Shown: positions 22,375-30,474, numbered from the stretch's first letter. The stretch: 45,120 nucleotides of DNA from Mycobacterium sp. 1554424.7 (GCF_001665295.1 NZ_LZSE01000106.1:1-45120); one strand, 5' to 3'. A program made the numbers and translations. The notes: generated by a model from the letters alone, not told the origin.

Positions 22375-24393
22375 ATGTCGTTTGTACTTGTTGCGCCGGA
22401 CGCGGTCGGGGCCGTCGCCGGGGATTTGGCGGGAATCGGTTCCACGCTGCGTGAGGCGACCGCGGCCTACGCGGGCCAGACGACCGCCATCACCTCCGCT
22501 GCCGCCGATGACGTGTCGCTCGCGATCTCGGAGTTGTTCGGCTCCTACGGGCAGCAATTCCAGGCGATGAGCGCACAGGCGGCGGCATTCCACAACGAGT
22601 TCGTGAACGTGTTGAACGGCGGCGCGGCGGCCTACCTCAGCACCGAGATCGCCAATGCCGGCGCGGCTGCGTCCGACCCACTGCTCGGCGGTCTCCTCGG
22701 CGGCAGCAGCGGCGGCGGCGTGCTCGGCGGCGTGCTCGGCGGCTCGTCCGGCAGCGGCGGCCTGCTGGGTGGACTGGACGGACTGCTAGGGCTGGGCACC
22801 GGAGGGGGCGGGCTGATCGGCGGCCTGAACACCGGCTTGAGCCAGCTCTTCGGCCCCTTCAACAGCATCGGCACCCAATTCGCCAACAGCTTCGGCTCCT
22901 TCTTCAACCCGGCAATTCTTAGTAGCTTCCCGACCCTTAGCGACTTCATCGGGCCGATTAACCTCGGCAACTTAACGCCGGGCCTGAGCCTCACTACCGG
23001 ACCGTTCGCCGCGTTGGGCCCGACCCTCAACGGCGTCGGACTGGACCTCGGCAACTTCTTCTCCAACGAGCTGGGCAACGGGATAACGCTGTCCAACCTT
23101 GCTGGCATTGGCACCGGGCTCTTCCAAGACGTGCCGCTACTGCAGGGTCTGGTGAATTCGTTGTTCCCAGGGCTGTTCGCGCCGGTGCCACCCGGCAGCC
23201 CGGCCCCCTACCCCAACCCGTACACCGTCCTCTTCCAGCACACCTTCACGAACCTGAACCTGATGGGCGCGCGGTGGATGGGCCATCCGTTCCCGGTCAT
23301 GAGCCAGATCATCGCCAACCAGAGTCACTACGCGCAGCTCATCGCGAGTGCGGCCGCGTACGACCTGCCGGGTTTCCCGGCCAACGTGCCGGCGAACGTC
23401 CAACTCGCCATCCAGGGCGCCTCGACGTTCAACCCGGCCGCCATCGGACAGGACTTCGTCGGCGGCATCACCGGCTTCGGGGGGACCGTCACCTCGTCGT
23501 TCACCAAGATGGGCTCGGACCTGCAGGGCACATTGCCCGCCGCGCTCCGCGACATGTCGGAGGCCCGGGACGCGGTAGCCGTCGGCAACTACTTCCTGGC
23601 GGTGCAGGACGCGGCGCACGCGCCGATCGACCTGTTCATCACCGGGTTCGATACCAGCCACTTGGCGATCGGCGGCAGTGTCACCAGCCTCCTCCCGCCG
23701 GTCTTCAACGTCACCATTGCGGGACCGGTCGGGTTGGAGGGCCCGGTGGCCGACTTGCTGCCGATCCTGTCAGCGATCGGACAGCAGCCGGTGGGTGTGG
23801 CCAGCCTGGCCCCGCACGGGTCCATCCCGGGAATGATGTTGGGCAACTTCGCCAACGCGATCGACGTACTCGTCAACGCAAACGTCACGGCGAATTTCGC
23901 CCTAACCACCACGGTCTTGCCTCCAGGCGTCACCCTTGCGGGCACCGCCGTATTCGGGTTGCCGTTGCAGCTGGGCTTCGCGATTCTGGGGCCGCCGTTC
24001 GCCATGGCGAACGGAATCGCCTATGGCGCGACGGCCTTCGGCGCGGCTGCGCAGACCGGCAACGTTCTGGGAATGCTGAACGCAATCGGGGATATGCCGG
24101 CCTTCGCCCTGGACGGCCTCCTCAACGGACAGCTACTCGTGGATCTGCCGCTGCCCATCACGGTGTCGGCTCCGGGGGTGGGCTCTGTCACACTGCCGGC
24201 CATAGCCCACGTGCCGTTCGACGGGCTTCTTACCCCGCCGGAGCCGCTTACGGTCACAATTCCGTTGGACCTTCTCGGCATCACTATCCCCATCAACCAG
24301 ACCCTCGGTGGCACGGAATTCGGCGGCCTCTTCCCGACGCTGCTGATCGACCTTCCGGACGCGATAGCCGCGGCAATCACACCCACCAGCTAG
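22375..24393 (+). CDS. PE family protein with glycine-rich linker and conserved C-terminal domain
   Basis: The product is 672 aa. Residues 1-95 are a PE domain (MSFVLVAPDAVGAVAGDLAGIG) with the type VII secretion signal YLSTE at residues 87-91. A Gly/Leu/Ser-rich linker follows (about 100-150), shorter and less regular than a true PGRS region. The remaining 500 residues form a hydrophobic domain shared with the next gene. It includes VPANVQLAIQGASTF, a repeated pattern of ILGPPFAMANGIAYGATAFGAA type, and the terminal LGGTEFGGLFPTLL. The function of this domain is not known to me. The ribosome binding site GGGGAG precedes the ATG. It is probably surface-exposed or secreted. Confidence 0.9.
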   Translation: MSFVLVAPDAVGAVAGDLAGIGSTLREATAAYAGQTTAITSAAADDVSLAISELFGSYGQQFQAMSAQAAAFHNEFVNVLNGGAAAYLSTEIANAGAAASDPLLGGLLGGSSGGGVLGGVLGGSSGSGGLLGGLDGLLGLGTGGGGLIGGLNTGLSQLFGPFNSIGTQFANSFGSFFNPAILSSFPTLSDFIGPINLGNLTPGLSLTTGPFAALGPTLNGVGLDLGNFFSNELGNGITLSNLAGIGTGLFQDVPLLQGLVNSLFPGLFAPVPPGSPAPYPNPYTVLFQHTFTNLNLMGARWMGHPFPVMSQIIANQSHYAQLIASAAAYDLPGFPANVPANVQLAIQGASTFNPAAIGQDFVGGITGFGGTVTSSFTKMGSDLQGTLPAALRDMSEARDAVAVGNYFLAVQDAAHAPIDLFITGFDTSHLAIGGSVTSLLPPVFNVTIAGPVGLEGPVADLLPILSAIGQQPVGVASLAPHGSIPGMMLGNFANAIDVLVNANVTANFALTTTVLPPGVTLAGTAVFGLPLQLGFAILGPPFAMANGIAYGATAFGAAAQTGNVLGMLNAIGDMPAFALDGLLNGQLLVDLPLPITVSAPGVGSVTLPAIAHVPFDGLLTPPEPLTVTIPLDLLGITIPINQTLGGTEFGGLFPTLLIDLPDAIAAAITPTS

Positions 24394-24463
24394 CTGGATT
24401 CCTCAGGCAGGCACCAAAACTCGGCATTTCGGGTGCGCGTGGGCCCCGCATTTGCGAACATGA

Positions 24464-24475
24464 CCGCATATGCGG
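24464..24475. promoter_or_regulatory. Perfect 12-bp palindrome between the PE genes
   Basis: CCGCATATGCGG lies 26 bases before the start of the second PE gene. It could be an operator for that gene. It is the only clear symmetry in the 108-bp gap. Confidence 0.35.
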
Positions 24476-24501
24476 AGGCAGCGTAAGTCGAGGGGGAAGG
24501 T

Positions 24502-26133
24502 ATGTCCTTTCTAGTCGCCACGCCGGAAATGGTGTCAGCGGCGGCCGGGAGTTTGGCGAAGATCGGCACCACCCTCGGCGAGGCCACGTCGGCCGCGGCG
24601 GGCTCCACCACTAGCGTCGCCGCCGCGGGTGCCGACGACGTGTCGGCCGCGATCTCGCGACTATTCGGCTTGTACGGTCAGCGATTTCAGGCTTTGATCG
24701 CCCAGGCGGCGACGTTCAACAACGAATTCTCGAATCTGTTGAACGGCGGTGCGGCGGCGTACCTCGGCACCGAGATCGCCAACGCGGCCAACGCGATGGG
24801 CGCGCCCGCCGCGGCCACGGATCCGATCCTCGGCGGCCTGGGCCCGATCCTCGGCGGTGGTGGCGGAGGCGGCGGGGTCCTGGGCGGGCTGCTCGGCGGG
24901 AACCCCCTGGGCTCGGTCTTTAGCGGCGTCGGCCAGCAAATCGGTTCCTTCTTGACCGCTCAGTGGGACGGGATCCAGGTCAGGCTGCTGCCATCGTTGT
25001 TCGCGGCCGGGACGACCGCCTCCCAGGCCGGCGGTCCGTGGCAGATGCTCTTCGCCAACACCAGCGCCAACCTGCAAACCATCGGCAACGACTGGATGTC
25101 CGACCCGTTCCCGGCACTGCGCCAGGTCATCAGCAACCAGAATGGTTACGCGCAGATGGTCGGGTCGGTGGTGTCAAGCCAGCTGCAGAACTTCCCCACC
25201 ACGCTGGCCAACGTTCCGGCGAACATCCAAATCAGTATCCAGGGCACCTCGACATTCGTGCCGGCGATGCAGGGGTTCATCAACGAGCAGAACAGCTACA
25301 ACGCCGCGATCGACGCGGGACTGCAGAAGGTCGTCGCGGACCTGCAAAAGACCTTCCCGGTCTTCGAGAACGACCTGAACATGGCCGGCAATTCGGTCAT
25401 GACGGGCGACTACCACGGCGCGGTCCAGGCCGTCCCGCGCGCATTCCTGGACCTGTTCCTCAGCGGGATCGACATCAATGCCATCGGGGTCGACCCCACC
25501 AACCCGATGCTCCTGAGCGCGCCTTCCTATACGGTGCAGGGCCCGGCGGGAGACCTCATCCCCCTGCAGTCCATCGCGGCCGCGCAGGAACAGTCGCTCG
25601 TCCGCCTGCTGCCGCCGGGCTCGATCCCCCAACAGATGGCGCAACACTTCGTCAGTGCGCTCAACACGACCACCCTCCCATTGGGCTTCGCAATCATCGG
25701 CCCGCCGATCGCCGCACTCGACGGGCTCGCAACGGGCGCCACGGTGTTCGGGGCGGCGCTTCAGAGCGGAAACGGAGTAGCGGCGATCGGCGCGCTCGTC
25801 GACCTGCCCGCCTACACCCTGAACGGCTTCCTCAACGGCCAGGTCGTCATCGACCTCACGATTCCGGTGACCGAGACGATCACCATCGGCGCCATCGGGC
25901 CGCTCCCGGGCATCGCCCTCGTCGCCGCCAACACACCGATCGTGGTGCACATGCCCTTCGCGGGCATTCTCGCCCCGCCCCAACAGATCTCGGCGACGCT
26001 GGAAGTCGAAACGGGGACACCCCTGCAGCCCCAACTCGTCACGATTTCCCTCGGCGGCACGGAATTCGGCGGCCTGATCCCCGAATTGGTGAACTTCATG
26101 CCACGCCAGATCGCGGAGGCGATCGCATCGTAG
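24502..26133 (+). CDS. PE family protein, paralogue of the preceding gene
   Basis: The product is 543 aa. The PE domain (MSFLVATPEMVSAAAGSLAKIG) has its export signal YLGTE at residues 87-91, the same numbering as the upstream paralogue. The linker is a short glycine run (ILGGGGGGGGVLGGLLGG). The C-terminal domain aligns with the first PE protein at NLQTIGNDWMSDPFPALRQVI, VPANIQISIQGTSTF, FAIIGPPIAALDGLATGATVFGAA and the terminal LGGTEFGGLIPEL. The two genes look like an old tandem duplication, with divergence mainly in linker length. The ribosome binding site AGGGGGAAGG lies just before the ATG. Confidence 0.9.
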   Translation: MSFLVATPEMVSAAAGSLAKIGTTLGEATSAAAGSTTSVAAAGADDVSAAISRLFGLYGQRFQALIAQAATFNNEFSNLLNGGAAAYLGTEIANAANAMGAPAAATDPILGGLGPILGGGGGGGGVLGGLLGGNPLGSVFSGVGQQIGSFLTAQWDGIQVRLLPSLFAAGTTASQAGGPWQMLFANTSANLQTIGNDWMSDPFPALRQVISNQNGYAQMVGSVVSSQLQNFPTTLANVPANIQISIQGTSTFVPAMQGFINEQNSYNAAIDAGLQKVVADLQKTFPVFENDLNMAGNSVMTGDYHGAVQAVPRAFLDLFLSGIDINAIGVDPTNPMLLSAPSYTVQGPAGDLIPLQSIAAAQEQSLVRLLPPGSIPQQMAQHFVSALNTTTLPLGFAIIGPPIAALDGLATGATVFGAALQSGNGVAAIGALVDLPAYTLNGFLNGQVVIDLTIPVTETITIGAIGPLPGIALVAANTPIVVHMPFAGILAPPQQISATLEVETGTPLQPQLVTISLGGTEFGGLIPELVNFMPRQIAEAIAS

Positions 26134-26221
26134 GCGACGTAGACCGTACCGCGAGGGTGCAACTACCGACGCGTTGCCCGAGGCGGGCCCGTCGGCAGTT
26201 GCACTTTCGCGAACGTGCGAA

Positions 26222-26752
26222 CTAATGCTGTTCGTAGGTGCCGTATAGGTAGGCGCGCGCGATCGCGTGCTGGAACAGGTTGAACCCCAGGAACGCCGGG
26301 CTGGCGTCCTCGGCCAGGTCGAGCTTCTCGACGTCCACGGCGTGCACCGCGACGTAGTAGCGATGCGGGCCGTGGCCCGGAGGCGGGGCGGCCCCGACGT
26401 ACCGGCGCATGCCGGCGTCGTTCACCAAAGTCAGTGCGCCGCCGGGCAAATCGCTGCCGTCGCCGGCATTGTCGGGCAGTTCGGTGACGTTCGCGGGCAG
26501 GTTGGCTACCGCCCAGTGCCAGAAGCCGGACAACGTCGGGGCGTCCGGGTCGTAGACGGTGACCGCGAAGCTGCGGGTCTCCTCGGGGAACCCCGACCAG
26601 CTCAGCTGCGGGCTGACGTCCTCCCCGCCGGCGCCCATGATCCCGCTGACCTGCGGGGTGGCCAGCGGCTGCCCGTTGGTGATCGAGTTCGAACTCAGGC
26701 TGAACGACGGCAGCTTGGGCAGCGCGTCGTACGGGTCCTGCGGCAGGCTCAT
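26222..26752 (-). CDS. PEBP family protein (YbhB/YbcL type)
   Basis: The product is 176 aa from the ATG at 26752 ([14 protein letters not shown]), the same length as Rv2140c (TB18.6). The phosphatidylethanolamine-binding fold motifs are [23 protein letters not shown] and [21 protein letters not shown], with the conserved ligand-pocket Asp, His and Pro residues. A nine-residue longer start at 26779 is possible but an AGAGGA ribosome binding site favours 26752. The ligand is unknown; no signal peptide, so cytosolic. Confidence 0.92.
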   Translation of the reverse strand: MSLPQDPYDALPKLPSFSLSSNSITNGQPLATPQVSGIMGAGGEDVSPQLSWSGFPEETRSFAVTVYDPDAPTLSGFWHWAVANLPANVTELPDNAGDGSDLPGGALTLVNDAGMRRYVGAAPPPGHGPHRYYVAVHAVDVEKLDLAEDASPAFLGFNLFQHAIARAYLYGTYEQH

Positions 26753-26779
26753 GGAGCGATCCTCTCGTGTCGTGTTCAC

Positions 26780-28126
26780 TCAGCAGTGTGTCAGGAAGTG
26801 TGCCAGCACGTCGGTGCCGAACCTCAGCGCATCGATGGGTACCCGTTCGTCGACGCCGTGGAACAGCGCGGCGAAATCCAGATCCGGCGGCAGTCGCAGC
26901 GGGCTGAAACCGAAACAGCGAATTCCCAAGCGCGCGAAGGCTTTCGCGTCGGTCCCTCCGGACAGCATGTAGGGCACCGTCCGGCCGTCCGGGTCGAGCG
27001 CCAGCACGGCGGCGTTCATGGCGTCGACCAGGTCGCCGTCGAAGCTCGTCTCGTATGACGGATGGTCCCTGATCCATTCGCGGGTCACGTTGGGGCCGAG
27101 CAACTGGTCCACCTCGGCCTCGAACGCAGCCTTGCGGCCGGGCAGGATGCGGCAGTCCACCACCGCCTCGGCCGTCGCCGGGATGACGTTGGCCTTGTAC
27201 CCGGCCTTGAGCATCGTCGGGTTCGCGGTGTCGTGCAGGACGGCCTTGAGCATGCGGGCCATCGGGCCGAGCTTGTCGATCGTCCCCGCCAGGTCGTCCG
27301 AATCGATGTCGAAGGTCAGGCCGGTCTCCTCACTGACGGCGGCGAGGAACTGCTGGACGGTGTCGGTCACGACGAGCGGAAATTGGTGCCTGCCCAGCCG
27401 GGCGACCGCCTCGGCGACGGCCGTGACGGCGTTCTGGTCGTGCACCATCGACCCGTGCCCGGCCGGGCCCTGGGCGCTGAGCCGCATCCACGACATCGCC
27501 TTCTCGGCCGTCTCGATGAGATAGAGCCGGCGCTCTCCCCCGTCGCGGCGCGGCACCGTCAAGGAGAACCCGCCCACTTCGCCGATCGCCTCGGTGACGC
27601 CCTCGAACAGCTCCGGACGGTGGTCGACCAACCATTGCGCTCCGTAGTGACCCCCGTGCTCCTCGTCGGCGACGAACGCGAACACCAGATCGCGCGGCGG
27701 CACGATGCGGTCCCGCTTCAACTTCCGGGCGACCACGAGCATCATGCCGACCATGTCCTTCATGTCGACGGCGCCGCGGCCCCAGACGAAGCCGTCGCGG
27801 ATCGCGCCCGAGAACGGGTGCACGGTCCAATCGGCGGGCTCGGCCGGGACCACGTCGAGATGCCCGTGGATCAGCAGCGCGCCGCGCGAGCTGTCCGCGC
27901 CCTTCAGGCGGGCGACCACGTTGCCGCGGCCGGGTGCGCCGGACTCGATGTATTGCGGTAGGTAGCCGACCTCTTGGAGCCGCTCGGCGACCCACTGCGC
28001 GCACTCCGCCTCGCCCCGCGTGGTCTCGGGCTCGCCGGTGTTGGTGGTGTCGAACCGGATCAACCTGCTGACGACGTCGACCACATCGTCGTGGGCACTG
28101 GTCGGTGGCTCGGTGTGGGAGGTCAC
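26780..28126 (-). CDS. M20-family metallopeptidase / deacylase
   Basis: The product is 448 aa from a GTG at 28126 with ribosome binding site AGGAAAGG; this equals the length I recall for Rv2141c. The di-zinc catalytic residues are in LLIHGHLDVVPA (His, Asp), GRGAVDMKD (bridging Asp) and VFAFVADEEHGGHYG (Glu pair). A dimerisation domain sits between, and the final His-containing segment is DFAALFHGVDERV. Substrates in this family are dipeptides or N-acyl amino acids; the specific one cannot be read here. It starts 28 bases before the PEBP gene start and both run on the minus strand, so they may share an mRNA. Confidence 0.92.
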   Translation of the reverse strand: MTSHTEPPTSAHDDVVDVVSRLIRFDTTNTGEPETTRGEAECAQWVAERLQEVGYLPQYIESGAPGRGNVVARLKGADSSRGALLIHGHLDVVPAEPADWTVHPFSGAIRDGFVWGRGAVDMKDMVGMMLVVARKLKRDRIVPPRDLVFAFVADEEHGGHYGAQWLVDHRPELFEGVTEAIGEVGGFSLTVPRRDGGERRLYLIETAEKAMSWMRLSAQGPAGHGSMVHDQNAVTAVAEAVARLGRHQFPLVVTDTVQQFLAAVSEETGLTFDIDSDDLAGTIDKLGPMARMLKAVLHDTANPTMLKAGYKANVIPATAEAVVDCRILPGRKAAFEAEVDQLLGPNVTREWIRDHPSYETSFDGDLVDAMNAAVLALDPDGRTVPYMLSGGTDAKAFARLGIRCFGFSPLRLPPDLDFAALFHGVDERVPIDALRFGTDVLAHFLTHC

Positions 28127-28249
28127 AACCACCTTTCCTACCACTGCCGGGGCCGCCGGGCTCGGGGCGGAGCCCTCGGCCCGCGGCGAGCTAACTTGGG
28201 TCCGCGCGGGCCGATCCGATAGCCTTAGCTGCCAACTCTCGTTGGTCTG

Positions 28250-28335
28250 GTCCGAGTGGCGGAATGGCAGACGCGCTAGCTTGAGGTGCTAGTGCCCTAC
28301 TAATGGGCGTGGGGGTTCAAGTCCCCCCTCGGACA
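28250..28335 (+). tRNA. tRNA-Leu (anticodon GAG)
   Basis: The acceptor arms are GTCCGAG (28250-28256) and CTCGGAC (28328-28334), followed by discriminator A. The anticodon stem CTAGC/GCTAG encloses the loop TTGAGGT, giving anticodon GAG. A long variable arm (CCCTACTAATGGG) marks a class II tRNA, and the T arm is GGGGGTTCAAGTCCCCC. The terminal CCA is not encoded. Genes for tRNAs are common integration sites, which fits the scar directly downstream. Confidence 0.95.
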
Positions 28336-28351
28336 CACGACCGAGCCGAAT

Positions 28352-28375
28352 GGAATGAATGCTCGCATTCATTCC
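28352..28375 (+). terminator. Strong hairpin after tRNA-Leu
   Basis: GGAATGAATG and CATTCATTCC form a perfect 10-bp stem with loop CTCG, 16 bases after the tRNA. No T-run follows. It is probably a tRNA terminator or processing structure; mycobacterial terminators often lack the U-tract. Confidence 0.5.
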
Positions 28376-28380
28376 CGAGG

Positions 28381-28416
28381 CGACGGAGTGTGTTGAGCCG
28401 CGAAGCCGCGATCACA
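28381..28416. repeat. 36-bp repeat, copy 1
   Basis: This copy starts CGACGGAGTGTGTTGAG and ends GCGATCACAC. A second copy at 29399-29434 is identical except for one base. The two copies flank the IS remnant and the vapBC genes. In this copy the single change disrupts the central hairpin seen in copy 2. Confidence 0.85.
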
Positions 28417-28421
28417 CTGTG

Positions 28422-28458
28422 ATGTCGCGAGACAACGAGGACAGATGTCTCGCGACAT
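28422..28458. repeat. 13-bp perfect inverted repeat next to the IS remnant
   Basis: ATGTCGCGAGACA (28422-28434) and TGTCTCGCGACAT (28446-28458) are separated by 11 bases. It lies just beyond the stop codon of the transposase fragment and may be the end structure of the former insertion sequence. Similar palindromes next to mycobacterial IS481-like genes are known to me only from memory. Confidence 0.7.
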
Positions 28459-28469
28459 AGTGAACATCC

Positions 28470-28540
28470 TCAGTTGTTGGCTGGGGGTGTTTTCTGGTTT
28501 TGGGGCTGGTAGTCGCGGCTGGTGTCGAGGGTGAGTAAAA
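28470..28540 (-). pseudogene. C-terminal fragment of an IS481/IS3-type transposase
   Basis: The minus-strand frame ends LLTLDTSRDYQPQNQ and then KTPPANN before TGA at 28470. The LTLDxxRDYQ ending resembles the C-terminus of IS481-family transposases found in actinobacteria. Only about 22 codons remain; upstream of 28540 the frame runs into the vapB promoter and antisense vapB, with no transposase similarity. It is a scar of a lost or truncated insertion sequence. Confidence 0.55.
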
Positions 28541-28550
28541 CGTACAAATC

Positions 28551-28571
28551 ACGCTTCAGTGAGCGTACAGT
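28551..28571 (+). promoter_or_regulatory. vapB promoter (-10 TACAGT) with candidate operator
   Basis: TACAGT at 28566-28571 ends seven bases before the vapB GTG at 28579, predicting a leaderless mRNA. It overlaps an inverted repeat ACGCT-N6-AGCGT (28551-28566), a likely site for autorepression by the antitoxin-toxin complex. CGTACA also occurs twice, at 28541 and 28564. Confidence 0.45.
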
Positions 28572-28578
28572 TCGTGGC

Positions 28579-28839
28579 GTGGAGGTATCCGTGACCGAGC
28601 TGCGCGCGCACCTCAGCGATTGGCTCGATCGAGCTCGGGCCGGTGGTGAGGTCGTCATCACCGACCGAGGGATTCCCGTCGCGCGACTCACCGCGCTGGA
28701 CAGCGCAGGCACCTTGGAGCGCCTCACGGCCGAAGGCGTGATTGGCAAGGCCACCGCGCAGCGGCCCGTCGCTGCGGGACGGTCCGGCCCCCGACCGCGG
28801 CGGCCGGTGTCTGACCGGGTCAGCGACCAGCGGCGCTGA
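28579..28839 (+). CDS. vapB: Antitoxin, Phd/YefM type (VapB)
   Basis: The product is 86 aa from a GTG at 28579 (VEVSVTELRAHLSDWLDRARAGGEVVITDRGIPVARLTAL). This is a complete Phd/YefM DNA-binding fold: SVTELRAHLSDWLDRA, then VVITDRGIPVARL. The C-terminal 35 residues are Arg/Pro-rich and likely disordered until they wrap the toxin. It should neutralise VapC and repress its own promoter. A GTG at 28591 has a GGAGG ribosome binding site five bases away and is the alternative start. M. tuberculosis has a parDE module (Rv2142A-Rv2142c) in this slot instead, as I recall. Confidence 0.85.
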   Translation: MEVSVTELRAHLSDWLDRARAGGEVVITDRGIPVARLTALDSAGTLERLTAEGVIGKATAQRPVAAGRSGPRPRRPVSDRVSDQRR

Positions 28840-28842
28840 CCG

Positions 28843-29277
28843 GTGCCACTCGTCTACTTCGACGCCAGCGCCTTCGTCAAACTTCTCACCACCGAGACAG
28901 GGAGCTCGCTGGCGTGCGCTCTTTGGGACGGCTGCGACGCCGCGTTGTCCAGCCGCCTGGCCTACCCCGAAGTTCGCGCCGCGCTCGCCGCGGCAGCCCG
29001 CAATCACGACCTGACCGAATCAGAGCTCGCCGACGCCGAGCGGGACTGGGACGATTTCTGGGCCGCCACCCGCCCAGTCGAACTCACCGCGACGGTTGAG
29101 CAGCACGCCGGCCACCTCGCCCGGGCCCATGCCTTACGCGGTGCCGACGCTGTCCATCTGGCCAGCGCGTTGGCGGTGGGAGACCCCGGCCTGATCGTGG
29201 CCGTTTGGGATCGACGCCTGCACGCCGGAGCCCAAGCCGCCGGCTTCCGGGTCGCCCCCGCCCAACTCGAGTCCTAG
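28843..29277 (+). CDS. vapC: PIN-domain toxin ribonuclease (VapC)
   Basis: The product is 144 aa from a GTG at 28843, three bases after the vapB stop. It is a full PIN domain with four acidic active-site residues: Asp7 (LVYFDASAFVKL), Glu43 (YPEVRAA), Asp102 (GADAVHLASAL) and Asp123 (VWDRRLH). These bind magnesium or manganese and cut RNA; mycobacterial VapC toxins often cut tRNA or rRNA. The coupling to vapB and intact motifs suggest an active module. Confidence 0.9.
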   Translation: MPLVYFDASAFVKLLTTETGSSLACALWDGCDAALSSRLAYPEVRAALAAAARNHDLTESELADAERDWDDFWAATRPVELTATVEQHAGHLARAHALRGADAVHLASALAVGDPGLIVAVWDRRLHAGAQAAGFRVAPAQLES

Positions 29278-29398
29278 CCCACCACCCGACCGTAGAGTTA
29301 ACTCAACCCCAGCACGGACGACGATCAGGCGTCGATTCTCCAGATCTCAAAACCCGTGTCGCAGAGGCCAAGTCACCCTTCGCACACACGATTCAAGC

Positions 29399-29434
29399 CG
29401 ACGGAGTGTGTTGAGCGGCGAAGCCGCGATCACA
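29399..29434. repeat. 36-bp repeat, copy 2, hairpin at a convergent gene junction
   Basis: It differs from copy 1 at one base (G for C at 29417). That base completes a hairpin GCGGC-GAA-GCCGC (29415-29427), with outer GTGTG and CACAC able to extend the stem. It lies between the ends of vapC (plus) and the small membrane protein gene (minus), where it could work as a bidirectional terminator. The rest of 29278-29398 shows no gene. Confidence 0.8.
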
Positions 29435-29438
29435 CACC

Positions 29439-29639
29439 CTACGGCCCGATATGCCGCTTCGGCGGCGGGTAGACGGCCCTCGCGATGGTCGCGGACAGCC
29501 AGCCGATTCCCCATCCGAAGCCAACCAGCAGGAACGTCCGCCGGGTGTCGGCGCCGGCCACCGCCGAAACCCCGACCAAGATGACGGCCCACACCATCGC
29601 GCAGGCAATGCTGTAGGACGTGTAAGAGCGCCGACCCAT
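29439..29639 (-). CDS. Small membrane protein, two predicted helices
   Basis: The product is 66 aa from the ATG at 29639 (MGRRSYTSYSIACAMVWAVILVGVSAVAG), ending RAVYPPPKRHIGP. Two hydrophobic stretches (about residues 10-29 and 36-54) suggest a helical hairpin in the membrane. No family is recognised. An AGAGGA ribosome binding site precedes the ATG. The frame stays open upstream to 29837, but that part overlaps the next gene's start and looks non-coding. Confidence 0.6.
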   Translation of the reverse strand: MGRRSYTSYSIACAMVWAVILVGVSAVAGADTRRTFLLVGFGWGIGWLSATIARAVYPPPKRHIGP

Positions 29640-29784
29640 TTCGCCATTCCTCTCGTGTCGCCGCCAATTCCCCTCGTGCACAAGGGTATCTGAGTGAGCA
29701 ATCTCACCGGCGGAATCCGGTCGAACGGACTTCTTCGAGATCCTCGACGCCGCACGTAGGCTAGGTAAAAGCCATAGCCTCCGA

Positions 29785-30471
29785 ATGCGACCAATGAACC
29801 CACCGAGCGGCTTTCTCCGGCGAACGGCGACGCGCACGTTCCGCGACCGCCGTGAGGCCGGACGCGTGCTCGCCGAGCAGTTGGCTTCCTACCGCGGCAA
29901 GGACGACCTGCTGGTCTTCGGGCTCGCCCGCGGCGGCGTCCCGGTGGCCTGGGAAATCGCCGCGGCGCTGCGCGCCCCGCTGGATGTGTTCCTGGTCCGC
30001 AAGCTCGGGGTGCCGCGCTGGTCGGAGCTCGCGATGGGCGCGCTGGCCAGCGGCGGCGGGGTGGTGATGAACGACAACGTGGTTTCCAGCCTGCACGTCA
30101 GCGACGAGCAGGTGCGCGAGGTGATCGCCAGCGAGACGGCGGAGCTCAACCGGCGCGAGCAGGCGTACCGGGGCGGGCGGCCCATGGCCGACCCGCGCGG
30201 CAAGACCGTGATCCTGGTCGACGACGGCATCGCGACCGGTGCGAGCATGCTGGTCGCTGTCCGGGCGCTGCGGGCCGCCGGTCCGCGGGCGATCGTCGTC
30301 GCGGTCCCGGTCGGGCCGTGGTCAACCTGCCGCGAGATCGCGCAGGAGGCCGACGACGTGGTGTGCGCGACCATGCCGCCCGGGTTCGAGGCCGTCGGGC
30401 AGGTCTACGCCGACTTTCACCAGGTCAGTGACGACGAGGTCCGGGAGCTGCTGAAGACGCCGACCGGCTGA
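29785..30471 (+). CDS. Phosphoribosyltransferase-domain protein
   Basis: The product is 228 aa. The PRPP-binding loop [15 protein letters not shown] is near residue 140, preceded by a type I PRTase core ([32 protein letters not shown]). It fits Rv2143, although I recall the M. tuberculosis protein as longer. Similar proteins may act on nucleobases, but the substrate is unknown. The ATG at 29785 is followed by a second at 29794. A TAGCCT box at 29775-29780 would start transcription near 29787, which favours the second ATG. Confidence 0.85.
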   Translation: MRPMNPPSGFLRRTATRTFRDRREAGRVLAEQLASYRGKDDLLVFGLARGGVPVAWEIAAALRAPLDVFLVRKLGVPRWSELAMGALASGGGVVMNDNVVSSLHVSDEQVREVIASETAELNRREQAYRGGRPMADPRGKTVILVDDGIATGASMLVAVRALRAAGPRAIVVAVPVGPWSTCREIAQEADDVVCATMPPGFEAVGQVYADFHQVSDDEVRELLKTPTG

Positions 30472-30474
30472 CCG

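Noticed and set aside
22680-22830. A PE_PGRS assignment for the first PE protein.
   Set aside because: The glycine-rich part is short and lacks the regular Gly-Gly-Ala/Asn triplets; most of the protein is a different conserved domain.
24418-24483. A short frame ending FANMTAYAEAA before the second PE gene.
   Set aside because: It is tiny, has no start with a ribosome binding site and matches nothing I recognise; the second PE gene has its own strong site.
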